From Pseudomonadota bacterium (GTDB lineage: Bacteria; Pseudomonadota; Alphaproteobacteria; Puniceispirillales; Puniceispirillaceae), in NCBI GenBank assembly GCA_027620495.1, contig JAQCEA010000005.1, positions 79,354 through 143,353 on the forward strand: a stretch of 64,000 nt of DNA. Reading direction: 5' to 3'. Under the pieces are notes generated by a model that saw only the letters and a program-made list of their open reading frames with translations, was not told the origin of the DNA and ran no database searches. The translations under genes and the position numbers were made by a program. The first letter of the stretch is position 1; the number at the start of each line of letters is the position of its first letter. Below, piece by piece: positions 1 to 11,712 of the stretch.

Positions 1-28
1 TTGCAAACAAAGCCGGACCGGAAACAAA

Positions 29-1309
29 ATGACAGAAATCACCGCGCAAACTGAAACCGCAACGCGCTTGATCGACCGCTTGGTCACCGCCGCTCGCAAC
101 GCGCAAATGGCGCTTGGTACCAGCCATTTTACCGCCAGGCAAATGGCCCTGCGTGAAGCAGCACAACACATTCGGGCAGAGCGATCAGATCTGCTTGCCG
201 CCAATAAAAAAGATCTTGCTGCCGCAGTGAAATCTGGCCTGAGCGATGCCTTCATTGACCGGCTGACACTCACCGAATCGCGTATCGAGGATATGGCCGT
301 TGGTCTGGAAACCATTGCCACACAGCCAGATCCTATTGGCGCGGAACTGGCACGTTGGCAACGTCCAAATGGTCTCGATATTACCCGTCAATCAACACCG
401 CTTGGCGTTATTGGCGTAATTTATGAATCGCGCCCTAATGTAACAATTGATGCTGCTGGCCTATGTGTACTGGCCGGAAATGCGGTGATTTTGCGCGGCG
501 GCAGTGATAGCCAACATAGCGCGGCGTTGCTTGGTGATATCATGACCCGCGGGTTAGAGGCCGCCGGTTTGCCGCGTACGGCTGTGCAAATGGTGCCCAC
601 AACAGATCGCGCCGCGGTTGGTGCCATGCTTGGCGCGGTTGGCGGGATTGATGTCATTATCCCGCGTGGTGGCAAATCACTGGTAGAGCGTGTCCAACGC
701 GAAGCACGGGTGCCGGTATTTGCCCATCTAGAGGGCATCTGCCATATCTATATCGACAAATATGCAAATCTCGATAAAGCCAGAACCATTGTAGTCAATG
801 CAAAAATGCGACGCACCGGTATCTGTGGTGCTGCCGAAACCTTGCTTGTGCATCAGGATGTGGCGGCTGATATGTTGCCAGCCATTGCCGCTGACTTGCA
901 AAAGGCTGGCTGTCTGTTACGCGGCGATAGCGCGGCAACATCACTGGTATCTGATATGCAACTTGCCAATGATGATGACTGGCGCACCGAATATCTTGAT
1001 GCCATTTTGTCGGTGCGGATTGTCGATAGCATCGATATGGCGATTGATCATATTGCCCACTATGGGTCTGGCCATACCGAATCGATCATTACCGAATCGG
1101 ACGAGGCTGGTGAAGATTTTCTAACCCGGGTCGACAGCGCCATTGTGATGCGCAACGCCTCAACGCAATTTGCTGATGGGGGTGAATTTGGTATGGGCGC
1201 CGAAATTGGCATTGCCACCGGTAGATTGCATGCGCGCGGCCCAGTCGGTACCGCCCAATTGACAAGTTTCAAATATGTTGTGCGCGGCGATGGCCAAATC
1301 CGCAGTTAA
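29..1309 (+). CDS. proA: gamma-glutamyl phosphate reductase (glutamate-5-semialdehyde dehydrogenase)
   Basis: ProA reduces gamma-glutamyl phosphate to glutamate-5-semialdehyde with NADPH, the second step of proline synthesis in the cytoplasm. The 426-residue product has normal family length. The catalytic cysteine is visible at residue 266 in [13 protein letters not shown], and the conserved [15 protein letters not shown] and IPRGGKSLV segments are present near residues 125-140 and 211-219. It starts 28 bases into the window, so any upstream proB partner would lie outside. The end overlaps the start of nadD by 20 to 35 bases depending on the nadD start, implying one transcript and coupled translation, as often seen in alphaproteobacteria. 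Confidence 0.97.
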   Translation: MTEITAQTETATRLIDRLVTAARNAQMALGTSHFTARQMALREAAQHIRAERSDLLAANKKDLAAAVKSGLSDAFIDRLTLTESRIEDMAVGLETIATQPDPIGAELARWQRPNGLDITRQSTPLGVIGVIYESRPNVTIDAAGLCVLAGNAVILRGGSDSQHSAALLGDIMTRGLEAAGLPRTAVQMVPTTDRAAVGAMLGAVGGIDVIIPRGGKSLVERVQREARVPVFAHLEGICHIYIDKYANLDKARTIVVNAKMRRTGICGAAETLLVHQDVAADMLPAIAADLQKAGCLLRGDSAATSLVSDMQLANDDDWRTEYLDAILSVRIVDSIDMAIDHIAHYGSGHTESIITESDEAGEDFLTRVDSAIVMRNASTQFADGGEFGMGAEIGIATGRLHARGPVGTAQLTSFKYVVRGDGQIRS

Positions 1310-1967
1310 CCGCGCCCGGCACCATCGCCCGCAGCTGTTTCACAGCCGGACAAAGCTGAAAATTGGTTTGGTTGGCGGATCATTTAACCCCGCACATGCC
1401 GGCCATATGCATATGAGCCTTGAGGCCTATCACAAGCTAGGACTGGATCAGATCTGGTGGTTGGTCAGCCCGCAAAATCCGCTAAAACCATCTGCCAATA
1501 TGGCCAGTTTACCAGACCGGCTGGCCGCCGCCCGCGATATCACCGCGGCGACACCGTTCATACATGTCATTGCGCCCGAAGCTAGATTGCCAAGTAATTT
1601 CACCTATGAAACCTTGAAATATCTCAATGAAACCATGCCTTTAGCACGGCTTGTTTGGATCATGGGGGCGGATAATCTTGTACAATTTAGGCAGTGGAAA
1701 CGCTATCAAGACATAGTAGACTTACTACCCATTGCCGTAATCGACAGGCCGGGCTATTCTTATCAGGCTATAAGCGCTGGTCGGCATCTATTTACGCGCC
1801 GCTTCACCGCTCGTCAGTTGCGGCGCAGACTTGTGAACACCAGAATAGATAGGCCGGGGTGGTGTTTTATAGCTGGACAACGGCATCACGCGTCGGCAAC
1901 CGATATTCGGAAAAACCGCGATGAATGCCAACCGCGTAAGGATGAAACGCAAAGGCTGGATATTTGA
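1275..1967 (+). CDS. nadD: nicotinate-nucleotide adenylyltransferase
   Basis: NadD adenylates nicotinic acid mononucleotide to deamido-NAD. The nucleotidyltransferase signature [11 protein letters not shown] lies near residues 34-44 and the C-terminal [10 protein letters not shown] corresponds to the ISSTxIR motif of the family. The reading frame opens at ATG 1275 inside proA; a second ATG at 1290 would also leave a leader ahead of the conserved [11 protein letters not shown] core, so the exact start is uncertain. It overlaps proA upstream and rsfS downstream by 4 bases, indicating a tightly coupled proA-nadD-rsfS-rlmH unit. Confidence 0.95.
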   Translation: MLCAAMAKSAVNRARHHRPQLFHSRTKLKIGLVGGSFNPAHAGHMHMSLEAYHKLGLDQIWWLVSPQNPLKPSANMASLPDRLAAARDITAATPFIHVIAPEARLPSNFTYETLKYLNETMPLARLVWIMGADNLVQFRQWKRYQDIVDLLPIAVIDRPGYSYQAISAGRHLFTRRFTARQLRRRLVNTRIDRPGWCFIAGQRHHASATDIRKNRDECQPRKDETQRLDI

Positions 1968-2359
1968 AGGAGACACCCATTTCTAAACCACATACTGCAT
2001 GTGATGCAGACCAGATCCTTGAATTAATCACCACCTCATTAGACGATGACAAAGCCGAAAACATCCTGACAATTCCTTTGCAGGGTAAATCGACTATGGC
2101 CGATTATATGGTTGTGGCCAGCGGTACATCATCGCGCCAGGTTGCCGCTATGGCGGAACATATCGAATTCAAGCTGAAGCAAAATAAAATTGCCATTTTG
2201 GGATTAGAGGGCCTGCGTCAAGCGGACTGGGTGCTGATCGACGCGAATGATGTCATTGTGCATTTATTCCGTCCTGAAGTGCGCGAATTTTACGGCCTTG
2301 AACGTATGTGGGCCGATGATGCGGCTGAAGAAATCGTCACTGTTGGTACCGACGGATAG
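1964..2359 (+). CDS. rsfS: ribosome silencing factor (RsfS/DUF143)
   Basis: RsfS binds ribosomal protein uL14 and blocks joining of the 50S and 30S subunits under nutrient limitation. The 131-residue product carries the family core LDDDKAENI, ADYMVVASGTSSRQV and the C-terminal DVIVHLF..EVREFYGLE..W pattern. The first in-frame start that keeps the conserved N-terminus is TTG at 1964, which overlaps the nadD stop as TTGA; the next ATG at about 2096 would delete conserved sequence. The nadD-rsfS-rlmH order is widely conserved in bacteria. Confidence 0.95.
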   Translation: MKETPISKPHTACDADQILELITTSLDDDKAENILTIPLQGKSTMADYMVVASGTSSRQVAAMAEHIEFKLKQNKIAILGLEGLRQADWVLIDANDVIVHLFRPEVREFYGLERMWADDAAEEIVTVGTDG

Positions 2360-2397
2360 CGCGTGACCAAACTGTCATAACCCCAAGGACACCGACC

Positions 2398-2856
2398 ATG
2401 CAGCTTTTTATTGTCGCCGTTGGCAAAGCGCGTGGGTCAGCAGAACACCGGCTTGCCGAAGACTGGCTAGGGCGGCTTCCAGATGGTGGCGGTATCCATG
2501 AAATCGAATCCAAACTGCCAGCCGGTGCCAAACGCACGGATGATGAAGGCATGCGGCTTTTGCGGGCGGTGCCGTCAGGTGCGGCGCTTGCCATTCTTGA
2601 TCCGCGCGGCAAGGATCATTCTTCCGAGGATCTGGCCGCACTGATCGGCGCGTGGCGTGACAGCGGCTATGGATCAGCCGCATTTGCGATTGGCGGTGCG
2701 GATGGTCATGCAGCGCATATTCGTCAAAAAGCGTTGCGTACCATTTCCTTTGGACGTGCGACATGGCCGCATATGTTATGCCGGGCGATGCTTGCCGAAC
2801 AGCTCTATCGGGCCAGCATGATTTTGGCTGGACACCCCTATCATCGCGGCAATTAA
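2398..2856 (+). CDS. rlmH: 23S rRNA (pseudouridine1915-N3)-methyltransferase
   Basis: RlmH is a SPOUT methyltransferase that modifies pseudouridine 1915 in helix 69 of 23S rRNA on assembled 70S ribosomes. At 152 residues it has the expected size, with the SAM-binding knot segment FAIGGADGHA near residues 98-107 and the terminal ILAGHPYHRGN block that positions the substrate. It begins with ATG 39 bases after rsfS and precedes gpmI by about 50 bases, all in the same direction. Confidence 0.95.
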   Translation: MQLFIVAVGKARGSAEHRLAEDWLGRLPDGGGIHEIESKLPAGAKRTDDEGMRLLRAVPSGAALAILDPRGKDHSSEDLAALIGAWRDSGYGSAAFAIGGADGHAAHIRQKALRTISFGRATWPHMLCRAMLAEQLYRASMILAGHPYHRGN

Positions 2857-2907
2857 CGAAACGGGTTTGCACTATACTTCAGCCCGGCACAACAGTATAA
2901 AAACGCC

Positions 2908-4452
2908 ATGAAAAAAACAGCATATCATCCGGCAAAGGGGCCTGTGGTTCTGTGTATTATGGATGGGTGGGGACATCGGACCGACCCTGCCCATAACGCG
3001 GTCGCACTCGCAAACACGCCGGTATTTGATAGATTATGGGCTGGCTGTCCACATAGTTTTTTGGCGGCATCTGGTGCAGATGTTGGATTACCAGACGGAC
3101 AGGTTGGCAATTCTGAAGTTGGCCATATGAATATTGGTGCTGGGCGGGTTGTCCAACAAGATTTGCCGCGGCTGAATGACGCCACCAAAGATGGGTCATT
3201 AACCGCGCACCCGGCCCTAAAGGACCTTGCCAGTAACCTTGCATTGACTGGTGGGGCCGTCCATGTGATCGGGCTGGTTTCGCCGGGCGGCGTGCATGCC
3301 CATCAAGATCATATGCTGGCGGTTATCAGAGGGCTGGCAGATGCCGGGGCGCCTGTGGTGATCCATGGATTTACCGATGGCCGTGATGTGTTGCCGCGCG
3401 ATGCCGGGATCAGCTTGCCGGACTTTTTGTCGCAATTGCCGGAAAATGCCACACTTGGCAGCCTCACTGGACGCTATTTTGGCATGGATCGCGATCACCG
3501 CTGGGGTCGCACCCAAAAAGCCTATGATGCCATCGCCCTTGGACACGCAGAGTTTCATGCAGATGGCGGTTTGCAAGCCTTGCAGGCCGGTTATGTTCGC
3601 GGCGAAAGCGACGAATTTCTGCAGGCGACAATTGTCGGTGGCTATACCGGCATGCGCGATGGTGACGGGCTGGTGATGATGAATTTCAGAGCCGACCGGG
3701 CGCGGCAGATTCTCGATTGTTTCTATCGGCCAGAAACAACATCTTGCAAGACCCAGCCAATTGCCCTACGCCCGGCTTTAGGCATGACGAGCTATTCTGC
3801 TGACCTTGATGAATTTGTCACCCCGCTTTACCCACCAGTTGAATTGGCCGACACCTTGGGCGAAGTTGTCGCAGCAGCAGGGCGCCGTCAGCTTCGGCTT
3901 GCTGAAACCGAAAAATACCCACATGTCACATTTTTCTTTAATGGAGGTGACGAAACCATGCGCGATGGCGAAGATCGCGCCTTGGTGCCATCGCCAAATG
4001 TGCCGACCTATGACCAGTTGCCGCAAATGAGCGCCAGCGGGGTGCTGGCCAAAGCCGTGGCCAGCCTCAAAGCCAAATCGCATGACTTATTGGTGATTAA
4101 TTTTGCCAATCCCGATATGGTCGGTCATACAGGCGATCTTGCGGCGGCTATCACCGCGGTTGAAACCGTTGATGCGTGCGTTGGTGAATTGGTCGCGGCG
4201 ATCAAAGCGGCAGACGGACAAATGCTGCTTACCGCCGATCATGGCAATTGCGAGGTAATGTGGGACAGTAAGGCGGAGTCGCCGCATACCGCCCATACCA
4301 CTAATTTGGTGCCGCTGATTCTGGTCAATGGCAATGATGGGGCATCTCTTACCGATGGAAGATTGGCTGATTTAGCCCCCAGCCTGCTGGCCATGATGGG
4401 CATTGATCAACCGGCTAGCATGACGGGTAAATCGCTGTTTGCGGCGGTTTAA
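2908..4452 (+). CDS. gpmI: 2,3-bisphosphoglycerate-independent phosphoglycerate mutase
   Basis: GpmI interconverts 3- and 2-phosphoglycerate in glycolysis/gluconeogenesis using two Mn ions and a phosphoserine intermediate. The alkaline-phosphatase-like fold is recognisable from LCIMDGWG near residue 15, the phosphoacceptor serine at residue 69 in VGNSEVGHMNIGAGR, and the metal-binding LTADHGNCE near residue 450. The length of 514 residues is standard. The gene stands between rlmH and the S41 protease gene; 174 bases without a gene follow it. Confidence 0.97.
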   Translation: MKKTAYHPAKGPVVLCIMDGWGHRTDPAHNAVALANTPVFDRLWAGCPHSFLAASGADVGLPDGQVGNSEVGHMNIGAGRVVQQDLPRLNDATKDGSLTAHPALKDLASNLALTGGAVHVIGLVSPGGVHAHQDHMLAVIRGLADAGAPVVIHGFTDGRDVLPRDAGISLPDFLSQLPENATLGSLTGRYFGMDRDHRWGRTQKAYDAIALGHAEFHADGGLQALQAGYVRGESDEFLQATIVGGYTGMRDGDGLVMMNFRADRARQILDCFYRPETTSCKTQPIALRPALGMTSYSADLDEFVTPLYPPVELADTLGEVVAAAGRRQLRLAETEKYPHVTFFFNGGDETMRDGEDRALVPSPNVPTYDQLPQMSASGVLAKAVASLKAKSHDLLVINFANPDMVGHTGDLAAAITAVETVDACVGELVAAIKAADGQMLLTADHGNCEVMWDSKAESPHTAHTTNLVPLILVNGNDGASLTDGRLADLAPSLLAMMGIDQPASMTGKSLFAAV

Positions 4453-4650
4453 CCCAGCCGGCCCTGAAACGATATGAAATTTTAACGTGGGGTTGAATCA
4501 AGCTGTTTTGACTGGCAACATGAAGACGCCTTAAAGAAACGTTAATACGGTGTATCACTATGGTCAGAACGCGCGAAGCATATTATCTTTAACAGACCAG
4601 CCGACCCATTCTGACAGTGATATTTTGTGATGTCCGCACAGGAGCAACCA

Positions 4651-6000
4651 ATGAAGCAACTCATCACCGGTTTAATACCAGCAGGTAATCGGGCAAAGCG
4701 GGTTATGGTGCCGTTTCTTTGCGGGATATTGGTGGCTGGCGTTTTTGCGGTACCGTCACTGACCTCGGCTGAGTCTAACAAGAACGAAGAAATTTACCGC
4801 CAGCTTGGGTTATTCGGCGATATTTTCCAGCGGGTGCGCGAAAATTATGTTGACGAAGTGGACGAAAAGGCCCTGATAGAAGCGGCCATTAATGGCATGC
4901 TGACCTCGCTTGACCCGCATTCATCTTTTCTAGATACCGAAAATTTTTCCGATATGCAGGTCCAGACAAAAGGTAAATTTGGTGGGCTTGGCATTGAAAT
5001 CACCATGGAAAATGGCCTGATCAGAATTGTGTCGCCGATCGATGACACACCGGCGGCCAAAGCTGGGTTGCAACCTGAAGATTACATCATTGGCATTGAT
5101 GGCGAAGCCGTTCGGGGCATGGCGCTGGCGGACGCGGTTGATAAATTGCGCGGCAAAGTCGGTTCAGATGTCACCGTTACCATCCAGCGCGCAAAAAATG
5201 ACCCGTTTGATGTGACCGTTACCCGAGATACCATCAAAATCCGTTCGGTACGGTCTGATGTATTTGATAACATTGGCTATTTGCGAATCACTACATTTTC
5301 CGAACAAACCAGCCCCGGGCTGAATGATGCGGTAGAGAAAATTTTCACCGAACATGGCGATCGCGTAAAAGGCTTTGTTCTTGATTTGCGGAATAATCCG
5401 GGCGGGCTTTTGAACGAGGCCATTGCGGTGAGTGACGCGTTTCTTGATGCTGGTGAAATTGTGTCAACACGTGGTCGCGATGAAAAAAATGCCAGCCGGG
5501 CCTATGCCAAGCCCGGCGATATCGCCCGCGGATTGCCACTTGTTGTGCTGATTAATTCTGGATCAGCATCGGCATCTGAAATTGTTGCCGGGGCGTTAAA
5601 GGACCATCAGCGCGCCGTGCTTCTTGGTACCCGGTCATTCGGCAAAGGGTCAGTACAATCGGTGATTCCAGTATCGGGCACTGGGGCGATGCGGCTGACC
5701 ACAGCACGCTATTATACCCCATCAGGTGTGTCGATTCAGGCGACCGGCATTACCCCCAATATTGAAGTGGCGCTGGCACGAATCGAGGAACTGGAAGGCG
5801 GCAATACACGTGAAGAAAATCTAAAAGGCGCGCTTGATAAAGATGCAAATGGACAAAATACATCTGGATCAGACAGTGACGCGGCCGCCAAAGACACCCC
5901 GAAAGAGCAAGACCAGTCAAAAATTGACTATCAATTGGCCCGGGCGCTGGATTTGATTCAAGGCGTTGCCATTTTTACCAAGGATAAGACCACCCCATGA
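4651..6000 (+). CDS. ctpA: carboxyl-terminal processing protease (S41A, PDZ domain)
   Basis: This periplasmic serine protease cleaves C-terminal tails of envelope proteins. A short basic N-terminus followed by a hydrophobic stretch ending near SLTSAES suggests a signal peptide or anchor. A PDZ domain follows (GKFGGLGIEI to about DPFDVTV), then the S41 core with the catalytic serine in NSGSASASEIVAG and the lysine in GTRSFGKGSVQS. The C-terminal tail is low-complexity and charged. The frame is open from GTG 4627 and ATG 4630, but ATG 4651 is preceded at six bases by AGGAG (4640-4644) and is the best start. Its stop overlaps rppH as ATGA. Confidence 0.92.
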   Translation: MKQLITGLIPAGNRAKRVMVPFLCGILVAGVFAVPSLTSAESNKNEEIYRQLGLFGDIFQRVRENYVDEVDEKALIEAAINGMLTSLDPHSSFLDTENFSDMQVQTKGKFGGLGIEITMENGLIRIVSPIDDTPAAKAGLQPEDYIIGIDGEAVRGMALADAVDKLRGKVGSDVTVTIQRAKNDPFDVTVTRDTIKIRSVRSDVFDNIGYLRITTFSEQTSPGLNDAVEKIFTEHGDRVKGFVLDLRNNPGGLLNEAIAVSDAFLDAGEIVSTRGRDEKNASRAYAKPGDIARGLPLVVLINSGSASASEIVAGALKDHQRAVLLGTRSFGKGSVQSVIPVSGTGAMRLTTARYYTPSGVSIQATGITPNIEVALARIEELEGGNTREENLKGALDKDANGQNTSGSDSDAAAKDTPKEQDQSKIDYQLARALDLIQGVAIFTKDKTTP

Positions 6001-6494
6001 ATAAAATGTCACATGCCACCACCACGCCCTATCATGATCGTCCCTATCGACCTTGTGTTGGCATTTTTTTGTTGAACAATCATGGCAAGGTGTTTGCCGG
6101 GCGGCGTATCGATAGCCGCGCCGAAGCTTGGCAGATGCCACAAGGCGGCATTGACGCCGGGGAAAGCCCGCTTGATGCCTGTATGCGGGAAATGCGTGAA
6201 GAAATTGGCACAAATGCTGCCGAATTAGTTGGTCAACATGACGATTGGCTATATTACGATATTCCGCTTCCTCTGGCTGACCGATTGTGGCAGGGGCAGT
6301 ATAAGGGACAAAAGCAAAAATGGATGGCATTGCGGTTTACCGGGCATGACGATGATATCAACATCGCCACCGAAGAACCTGAATTTTGCGAATGGAAATG
6401 GCTGTCGCCGCATGATCTAGTTGATCTGGCGGTGCCTTTTAAGCGTGATGTTTACCAAAATGTTTTAACAGCTTTCGCGCCAATTCTGGTCTAA
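5997..6494 (+). CDS. rppH: RNA pyrophosphohydrolase (Nudix)
   Basis: RppH removes pyrophosphate from 5' triphosphate ends of mRNA, triggering decay; alphaproteobacterial members are also called IalA/NudH. The Nudix box is visible as GGIDAGESPLDACMREMREE with downstream EIGT near residues 50-72, after the family opening YRPCVGIFLLN. The C-terminal WK..LPHDLV..AVPFKRDVY pattern matches RppH rather than a general Nudix enzyme. The start overlaps the ctpA stop as ATGA, a pairing common in alphaproteobacteria. A hairpin followed by T residues lies just downstream. Confidence 0.94.
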   Translation: MNKMSHATTTPYHDRPYRPCVGIFLLNNHGKVFAGRRIDSRAEAWQMPQGGIDAGESPLDACMREMREEIGTNAAELVGQHDDWLYYDIPLPLADRLWQGQYKGQKQKWMALRFTGHDDDINIATEEPEFCEWKWLSPHDLVDLAVPFKRDVYQNVLTAFAPILV

Positions 6495-6503
6495 CGCGCC
6501 AAT

Positions 6504-6545
6504 AAAAAATCCGCCTTGGACGAGCTTGTCAACGGCGGCTTTTTT
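6504..6545. terminator. bidirectional hairpin terminator between rppH and atpC
   Basis: CCGCC (6511-6515) pairs with GGCGG (6534-6538). The stem is flanked on the left by a run of A residues (6504-6509) and on the right by a run of T residues (6540-6545), so either strand gives a stem followed by U residues. It lies exactly between the convergent genes rppH and atpC. Confidence 0.75.
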
Positions 6546-6561
6546 ATATCTTTATAGCGGT

Positions 6562-6915
6562 TTATAATGCCGCAATTGCCGCATTTAAAAAATCTGCTTC
6601 TTCGTCGCTGGCATCAGCCACTTTTGTTTTTAATTGCGCGGCATCAGCACTGCCAAGATGAATGGCACGTTCGGCAAGGATGGTAACACTCTCACCAGAT
6701 ACGTCCGCCAAGCCGCCATCAATCATATAACGATCAGTGACTTTGCCATTTTGGTGCAGTTCGACAACACCGCGGGTGAGATCAGCCAATAAAGGAGCAT
6801 GCCGTGGCAGCACCCCGAACAGGCCTTCAACACCCGGGGCAACTACCATTTCAACAGCCTGCTGCGCCATGATACGTGCCGGTGTGACAAGTTCTAATTG
6901 CGTTGTTTCAGCCAT
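6562..6915 (-). CDS. atpC: F1F0 ATP synthase epsilon subunit
   Basis: The epsilon subunit belongs to the central stalk of F1 and can act as an inhibitor of ATP hydrolysis. The N-terminal beta-barrel pattern is clear (ELVTPARIM, VEGLFGVLPRHAPLLADL). At 117 residues it is shorter than the roughly 135-140 residues of well-studied homologues, with the C-terminal helical hairpin reduced to about 30 residues. It is the last gene of atpHAGDC, 45 bases after atpD. Confidence 0.95.
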   Translation of the reverse strand: MAETTQLELVTPARIMAQQAVEMVVAPGVEGLFGVLPRHAPLLADLTRGVVELHQNGKVTDRYMIDGGLADVSGESVTILAERAIHLGSADAAQLKTKVADASDEEADFLNAAIAAL

Positions 6916-6960
6916 AATTATTGCCTATCCCTTGCTGCCAAATCCTGTCAGCACTGTTGC

Positions 6961-8436
<1,476 letters not shown>

Positions 8437-8477
8437 TTAGGTTTGTTTACTCTTCACATATTTGGCCGCTAAGCTAA

Positions 8478-9359
8478 CTAAATCGCTTCGGCACCTGAAA
8501 TAATCTCGATCAATTCACTGGTAATGTTGGCCTGCCGCGTCCGGTTATAAACCAGCGTCAAGCGGTCGATCAGCTCACCAGCGTTGCGTGTGGCGTTATC
8601 CATCGCTGTCATACGTGCCGCCAATTCAGCAGCTGATGATTCAAGCAACGCACCATAAATTTGTGTCGACAAATTGCGCGGCAATAAACTCGCCAGCAAT
8701 TCATCTTCTTCTGGTTCATATTCATAGCTCACCGCAGCGGCGTCACCATCGCCAGCTTCACTATTGTCCACTTCGGCTGGGATCAGCTGGGTCAAAGTGA
8801 TTTCCTGTGTGATGGCATTTTTGAATTTGTTGAAAATCAATGTGCATACATCAAATTCGCCAGCTTCAAACCCGGTACGGATCGCGTCAGCAATTTTTGC
8901 CGCATCGCTGTAATTCACTGAGGTACCCTGCAGGCCTTCATATCGGTCGATATAAAGATCACCAAATTCCCGCCGCAGGGCGTCAGCTGATTTACGCCCG
9001 ACCATCAACAGCTTCACGTTTTTGTTTTCTGCCCGCAACCGCGTAACTTCGGCGCGTGTCTGGCGGGTTACTGTGCCGTTAAAACCGCCACACAAACCAC
9101 GGTCAGCTGACATCACCACCAGCAAATGTGTCTTGTCTTTGCCATTACCAACAAGCAATTGCGGGGCAGATGCGGCATCCGCCTTGCTGGCAAGATTGCC
9201 AATCACCTGCCGCATGCGGGTCGAATAGGGGCGACCGGATTCGGCGGCATCTTGCGCACGCCGCAATTTTGCCGCTGCCACCATTTTCATGGCAGCCGTA
9301 ATTTTCTGCGTGGACTTGACGCTATTAATGCGCGTCTTTAGATCCTTCAAAGATGCCAT
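8478..9359 (-). CDS. atpG: F1F0 ATP synthase gamma subunit
   Basis: Gamma forms the rotating shaft that couples proton flow to the catalytic subunits. The paired long helices at the two ends are recognisable: MASLKDLKTRINSVKSTQKIT at the N-terminus and ATRNAGELIDRLTLVYNRTRQA with ITSELIEIISGAEAI at the C-terminus. SADRGLCGGFN near residue 84 is the conserved mid-domain signature. The 293 residues are normal for alphaproteobacteria. Confidence 0.97.
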   Translation of the reverse strand: MASLKDLKTRINSVKSTQKITAAMKMVAAAKLRRAQDAAESGRPYSTRMRQVIGNLASKADAASAPQLLVGNGKDKTHLLVVMSADRGLCGGFNGTVTRQTRAEVTRLRAENKNVKLLMVGRKSADALRREFGDLYIDRYEGLQGTSVNYSDAAKIADAIRTGFEAGEFDVCTLIFNKFKNAITQEITLTQLIPAEVDNSEAGDGDAAAVSYEYEPEEDELLASLLPRNLSTQIYGALLESSAAELAARMTAMDNATRNAGELIDRLTLVYNRTRQANITSELIEIISGAEAI

Positions 9360-9411
9360 TTACCGAACTCCAATAGACGACTCAAAAACGTCTTCGACCT
9401 ATCCTACCGTC

Positions 9412-10947
9412 TTATGAAAAGCTCTTGGCAAATGCCGCGATGGCCTTGCCCAGTTTTTCTTCAGTTTTGTCAGACAAGGCTTTTTCGTCACGAATGGTGT
9501 CGAGAAGCGCCTGCTCGGAACTACGCAAATGATCCAGAAGACCCGCTTCGAACCTACCGATATCGCCAACGGCGATTGAGTCGAGATGGCCTTTCACACC
9601 CGCAAAAATCACCGCAACCTGTTCTTCAACAAGCATCGGGCTATATTGTGGCTGCTTCAAAAGCTCGGTCAAACGCTCACCACGTGCCAAAAGCGCCCGT
9701 GTCGAGGCATCCATATCTGACGCAAATTGCGCAAAGGCGGCCATTTCACGATATTGGGCAAGTTCCAGCTTAATGGTGCCAGCGACCTGTTTCATCGCTT
9801 TGATTTGTGCGGCTGAACCAACGCGGCTCACCGACAGGCCCACATTCACCGCTGGCCGGATACCTTTATAGAACAATTCTGTTTCAAGGAAGATCTGCCC
9901 ATCGGTGATCGAAATCACATTTGTCGGAATAAAGGCCGACACGTCACCGCCTTGTGTTTCAATAACTGGCAGGGCGGTCAATGACCCTGAACCGTTGCTT
10001 GCGTTCAGTTTCGCTGCACGTTCCAACAGCCGTGAGTGCAAATAGAACACGTCACCTGGATAGGCTTCGCGTCCTGGTGGGCGGCGTAGCAACAAGCTCA
10101 TCTGGCGATAGGCAACGGCCTGTTTTGACAGATCGTCATACACCACCAGCGCATGCATACCATTATCACGGAAATATTCACCCATGGCACAGGCTGAATA
10201 AGGTGCCAAAAACTGCATTGGGGCTGGGTCAGATGCGGTTGCCGCAACAACGATCGAATATTCCATCGCGCCTTGTTCTTCAAGCGAACGCACGATTTGC
10301 GCCACTGTCGAACGCTTCTGGCCAACAGCCACATAAATACAAAACAGCTTTTTCCCATCATCCTTGCCAGCTGCGTCATTGACTGACTTCTGGTTGATAA
10401 AGGCGTCAATCGCAATGGCTGTCTTGCCAGTTTGGCGGTCACCAATGATCAATTCGCGCTGACCACGGCCAACTGGGATCAAGCTGTCGATCGCTTTCAA
10501 GCCGGTTTGCATTGGTTCATGCACGGACTGGCGCGGCATAATACCGGGGGCTTTGACTTCAACCCGGCTCCGCTTGACGTTTTTCAGCGGGCCCTTGCCA
10601 TCAATTGGGTTGCCAAGCGCGTCAACAACGCGGCCAAGCAGGCCTTTGCCAATTGGCGTATCCACAATAGAAGCTGTACGGCGAACCACATCACCTTCAC
10701 GGATTGACCGGTCATCGCCGAAAATAACGATACCAACATTGTCCGCTTCAAGGTTCAGGGCCATGCCCTTTACGCCGCTTTCAAATTCGACCATTTCACC
10801 AGCTTGCACTTCGTCAAGCCCGTGAACGCGGGCGATACCATCACCTACTGACAGCACACGCCCAACTTCGGCGATTTCTGCTTCACTACCGAAATTGGCA
10901 ATTTGTTCCTTGAGGATAGCTGAAATTTCAGCCGCACGAATATCCAT
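9412..10947 (-). CDS. atpA: F1F0 ATP synthase alpha subunit
   Basis: The alpha subunit forms the non-catalytic nucleotide sites of the F1 ring. [14 protein letters not shown] near residue 170 is the Walker A motif and [17 protein letters not shown] is the ATP synthase alpha/beta signature. The frame can start at GTG 10950 or ATG 10947; the atpH stop and these starts overlap as GTGATG, so translation is coupled either way. ATG 10947 gives [12 protein letters not shown], matching the usual alphaproteobacterial N-terminus. Confidence 0.97.
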   Translation of the reverse strand: MDIRAAEISAILKEQIANFGSEAEIAEVGRVLSVGDGIARVHGLDEVQAGEMVEFESGVKGMALNLEADNVGIVIFGDDRSIREGDVVRRTASIVDTPIGKGLLGRVVDALGNPIDGKGPLKNVKRSRVEVKAPGIMPRQSVHEPMQTGLKAIDSLIPVGRGQRELIIGDRQTGKTAIAIDAFINQKSVNDAAGKDDGKKLFCIYVAVGQKRSTVAQIVRSLEEQGAMEYSIVVAATASDPAPMQFLAPYSACAMGEYFRDNGMHALVVYDDLSKQAVAYRQMSLLLRRPPGREAYPGDVFYLHSRLLERAAKLNASNGSGSLTALPVIETQGGDVSAFIPTNVISITDGQIFLETELFYKGIRPAVNVGLSVSRVGSAAQIKAMKQVAGTIKLELAQYREMAAFAQFASDMDASTRALLARGERLTELLKQPQYSPMLVEEQVAVIFAGVKGHLDSIAVGDIGRFEAGLLDHLRSSEQALLDTIRDEKALSDKTEEKLGKAIAAFAKSFS

Positions 10948-11501
10948 CACGCAACACCCTTCATGGCCGTTTCCAGCCGGCTAAGTTTGGTTTTGATTGA
11001 GGTATCAATCATACGAGATCCGATACGCACAACAAGCCCGCCAATCAAAGACGGGTCTACACGCATCGAAAGTGACAATTTGTCGCTACCGGCAAGCCGG
11101 GCGACTGTTTTTTCTACAGATGCCTTACGGCTGTCATCAAGCGGCACTGCCGAGATGACTTCTGCAGAGATCTGACCGCGCCGCCGGGCATGTTCTTCTA
11201 AAAAGGCCCGGATAACACGAAGAAGCGCACTTAAACGTCCATTTGCGGCCAGCGTTCCAACAAATTTAACAGTCAGCGCATCAGTGCCGGCCTTTTGTAA
11301 AATTGCAGTGATCGCAGCTTGCTGCTCATGGCGCGATAAAATCGGAGACTCCACAAGTTTTTTAAGATCCTGATGTTCAGAGACAAGTCCGGCCAATGCG
11401 GTCAAATCCGCATGGATTGCGTCAATTTTTTTGCTTTCAACAGCCAACGCATAAAGCGCGCCAGCATAACGTCCTGCAAGACCTGTAGCGCCTGAACTCA
11501 C
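10947..11501 (-). CDS. atpH: F1F0 ATP synthase delta subunit
   Basis: Delta caps the F1 head and connects it to the peripheral stalk. The conserved opening [13 protein letters not shown] and the C-terminal [20 protein letters not shown] are present. The frame is open up to ATG 11612, but those 37 extra residues are not like the family; GTG at 11501 gives [13 protein letters not shown], a product of 184 residues as expected, with GAGG eight bases upstream. I therefore prefer the GTG start. It heads the atpHAGDC operon; the F0 genes are not in the window. Confidence 0.92.
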   Translation of the reverse strand: MSSGATGLAGRYAGALYALAVESKKIDAIHADLTALAGLVSEHQDLKKLVESPILSRHEQQAAITAILQKAGTDALTVKFVGTLAANGRLSALLRVIRAFLEEHARRRGQISAEVISAVPLDDSRKASVEKTVARLAGSDKLSLSMRVDPSLIGGLVVRIGSRMIDTSIKTKLSRLETAMKGVA

Positions 11502-11712
11502 TGAACTAACCTCGTTCTGAAAAAACCATTTTGTGGCTGCACGGCCCGGCCCAGCGTCAAACGCGCTGTTCGCTGTTCCTTGCAGTGACGTCATGGGTGC
11601 TATCATAGCCATGGCCGAAAGGCAAGCAGTCAGACGCCGAAAATTTGACGTTTTCGTGATGTTTCCGGCACTAGCAGACCTCTGCCAAAGAAATATACAA
11701 GTTCAAACGCCG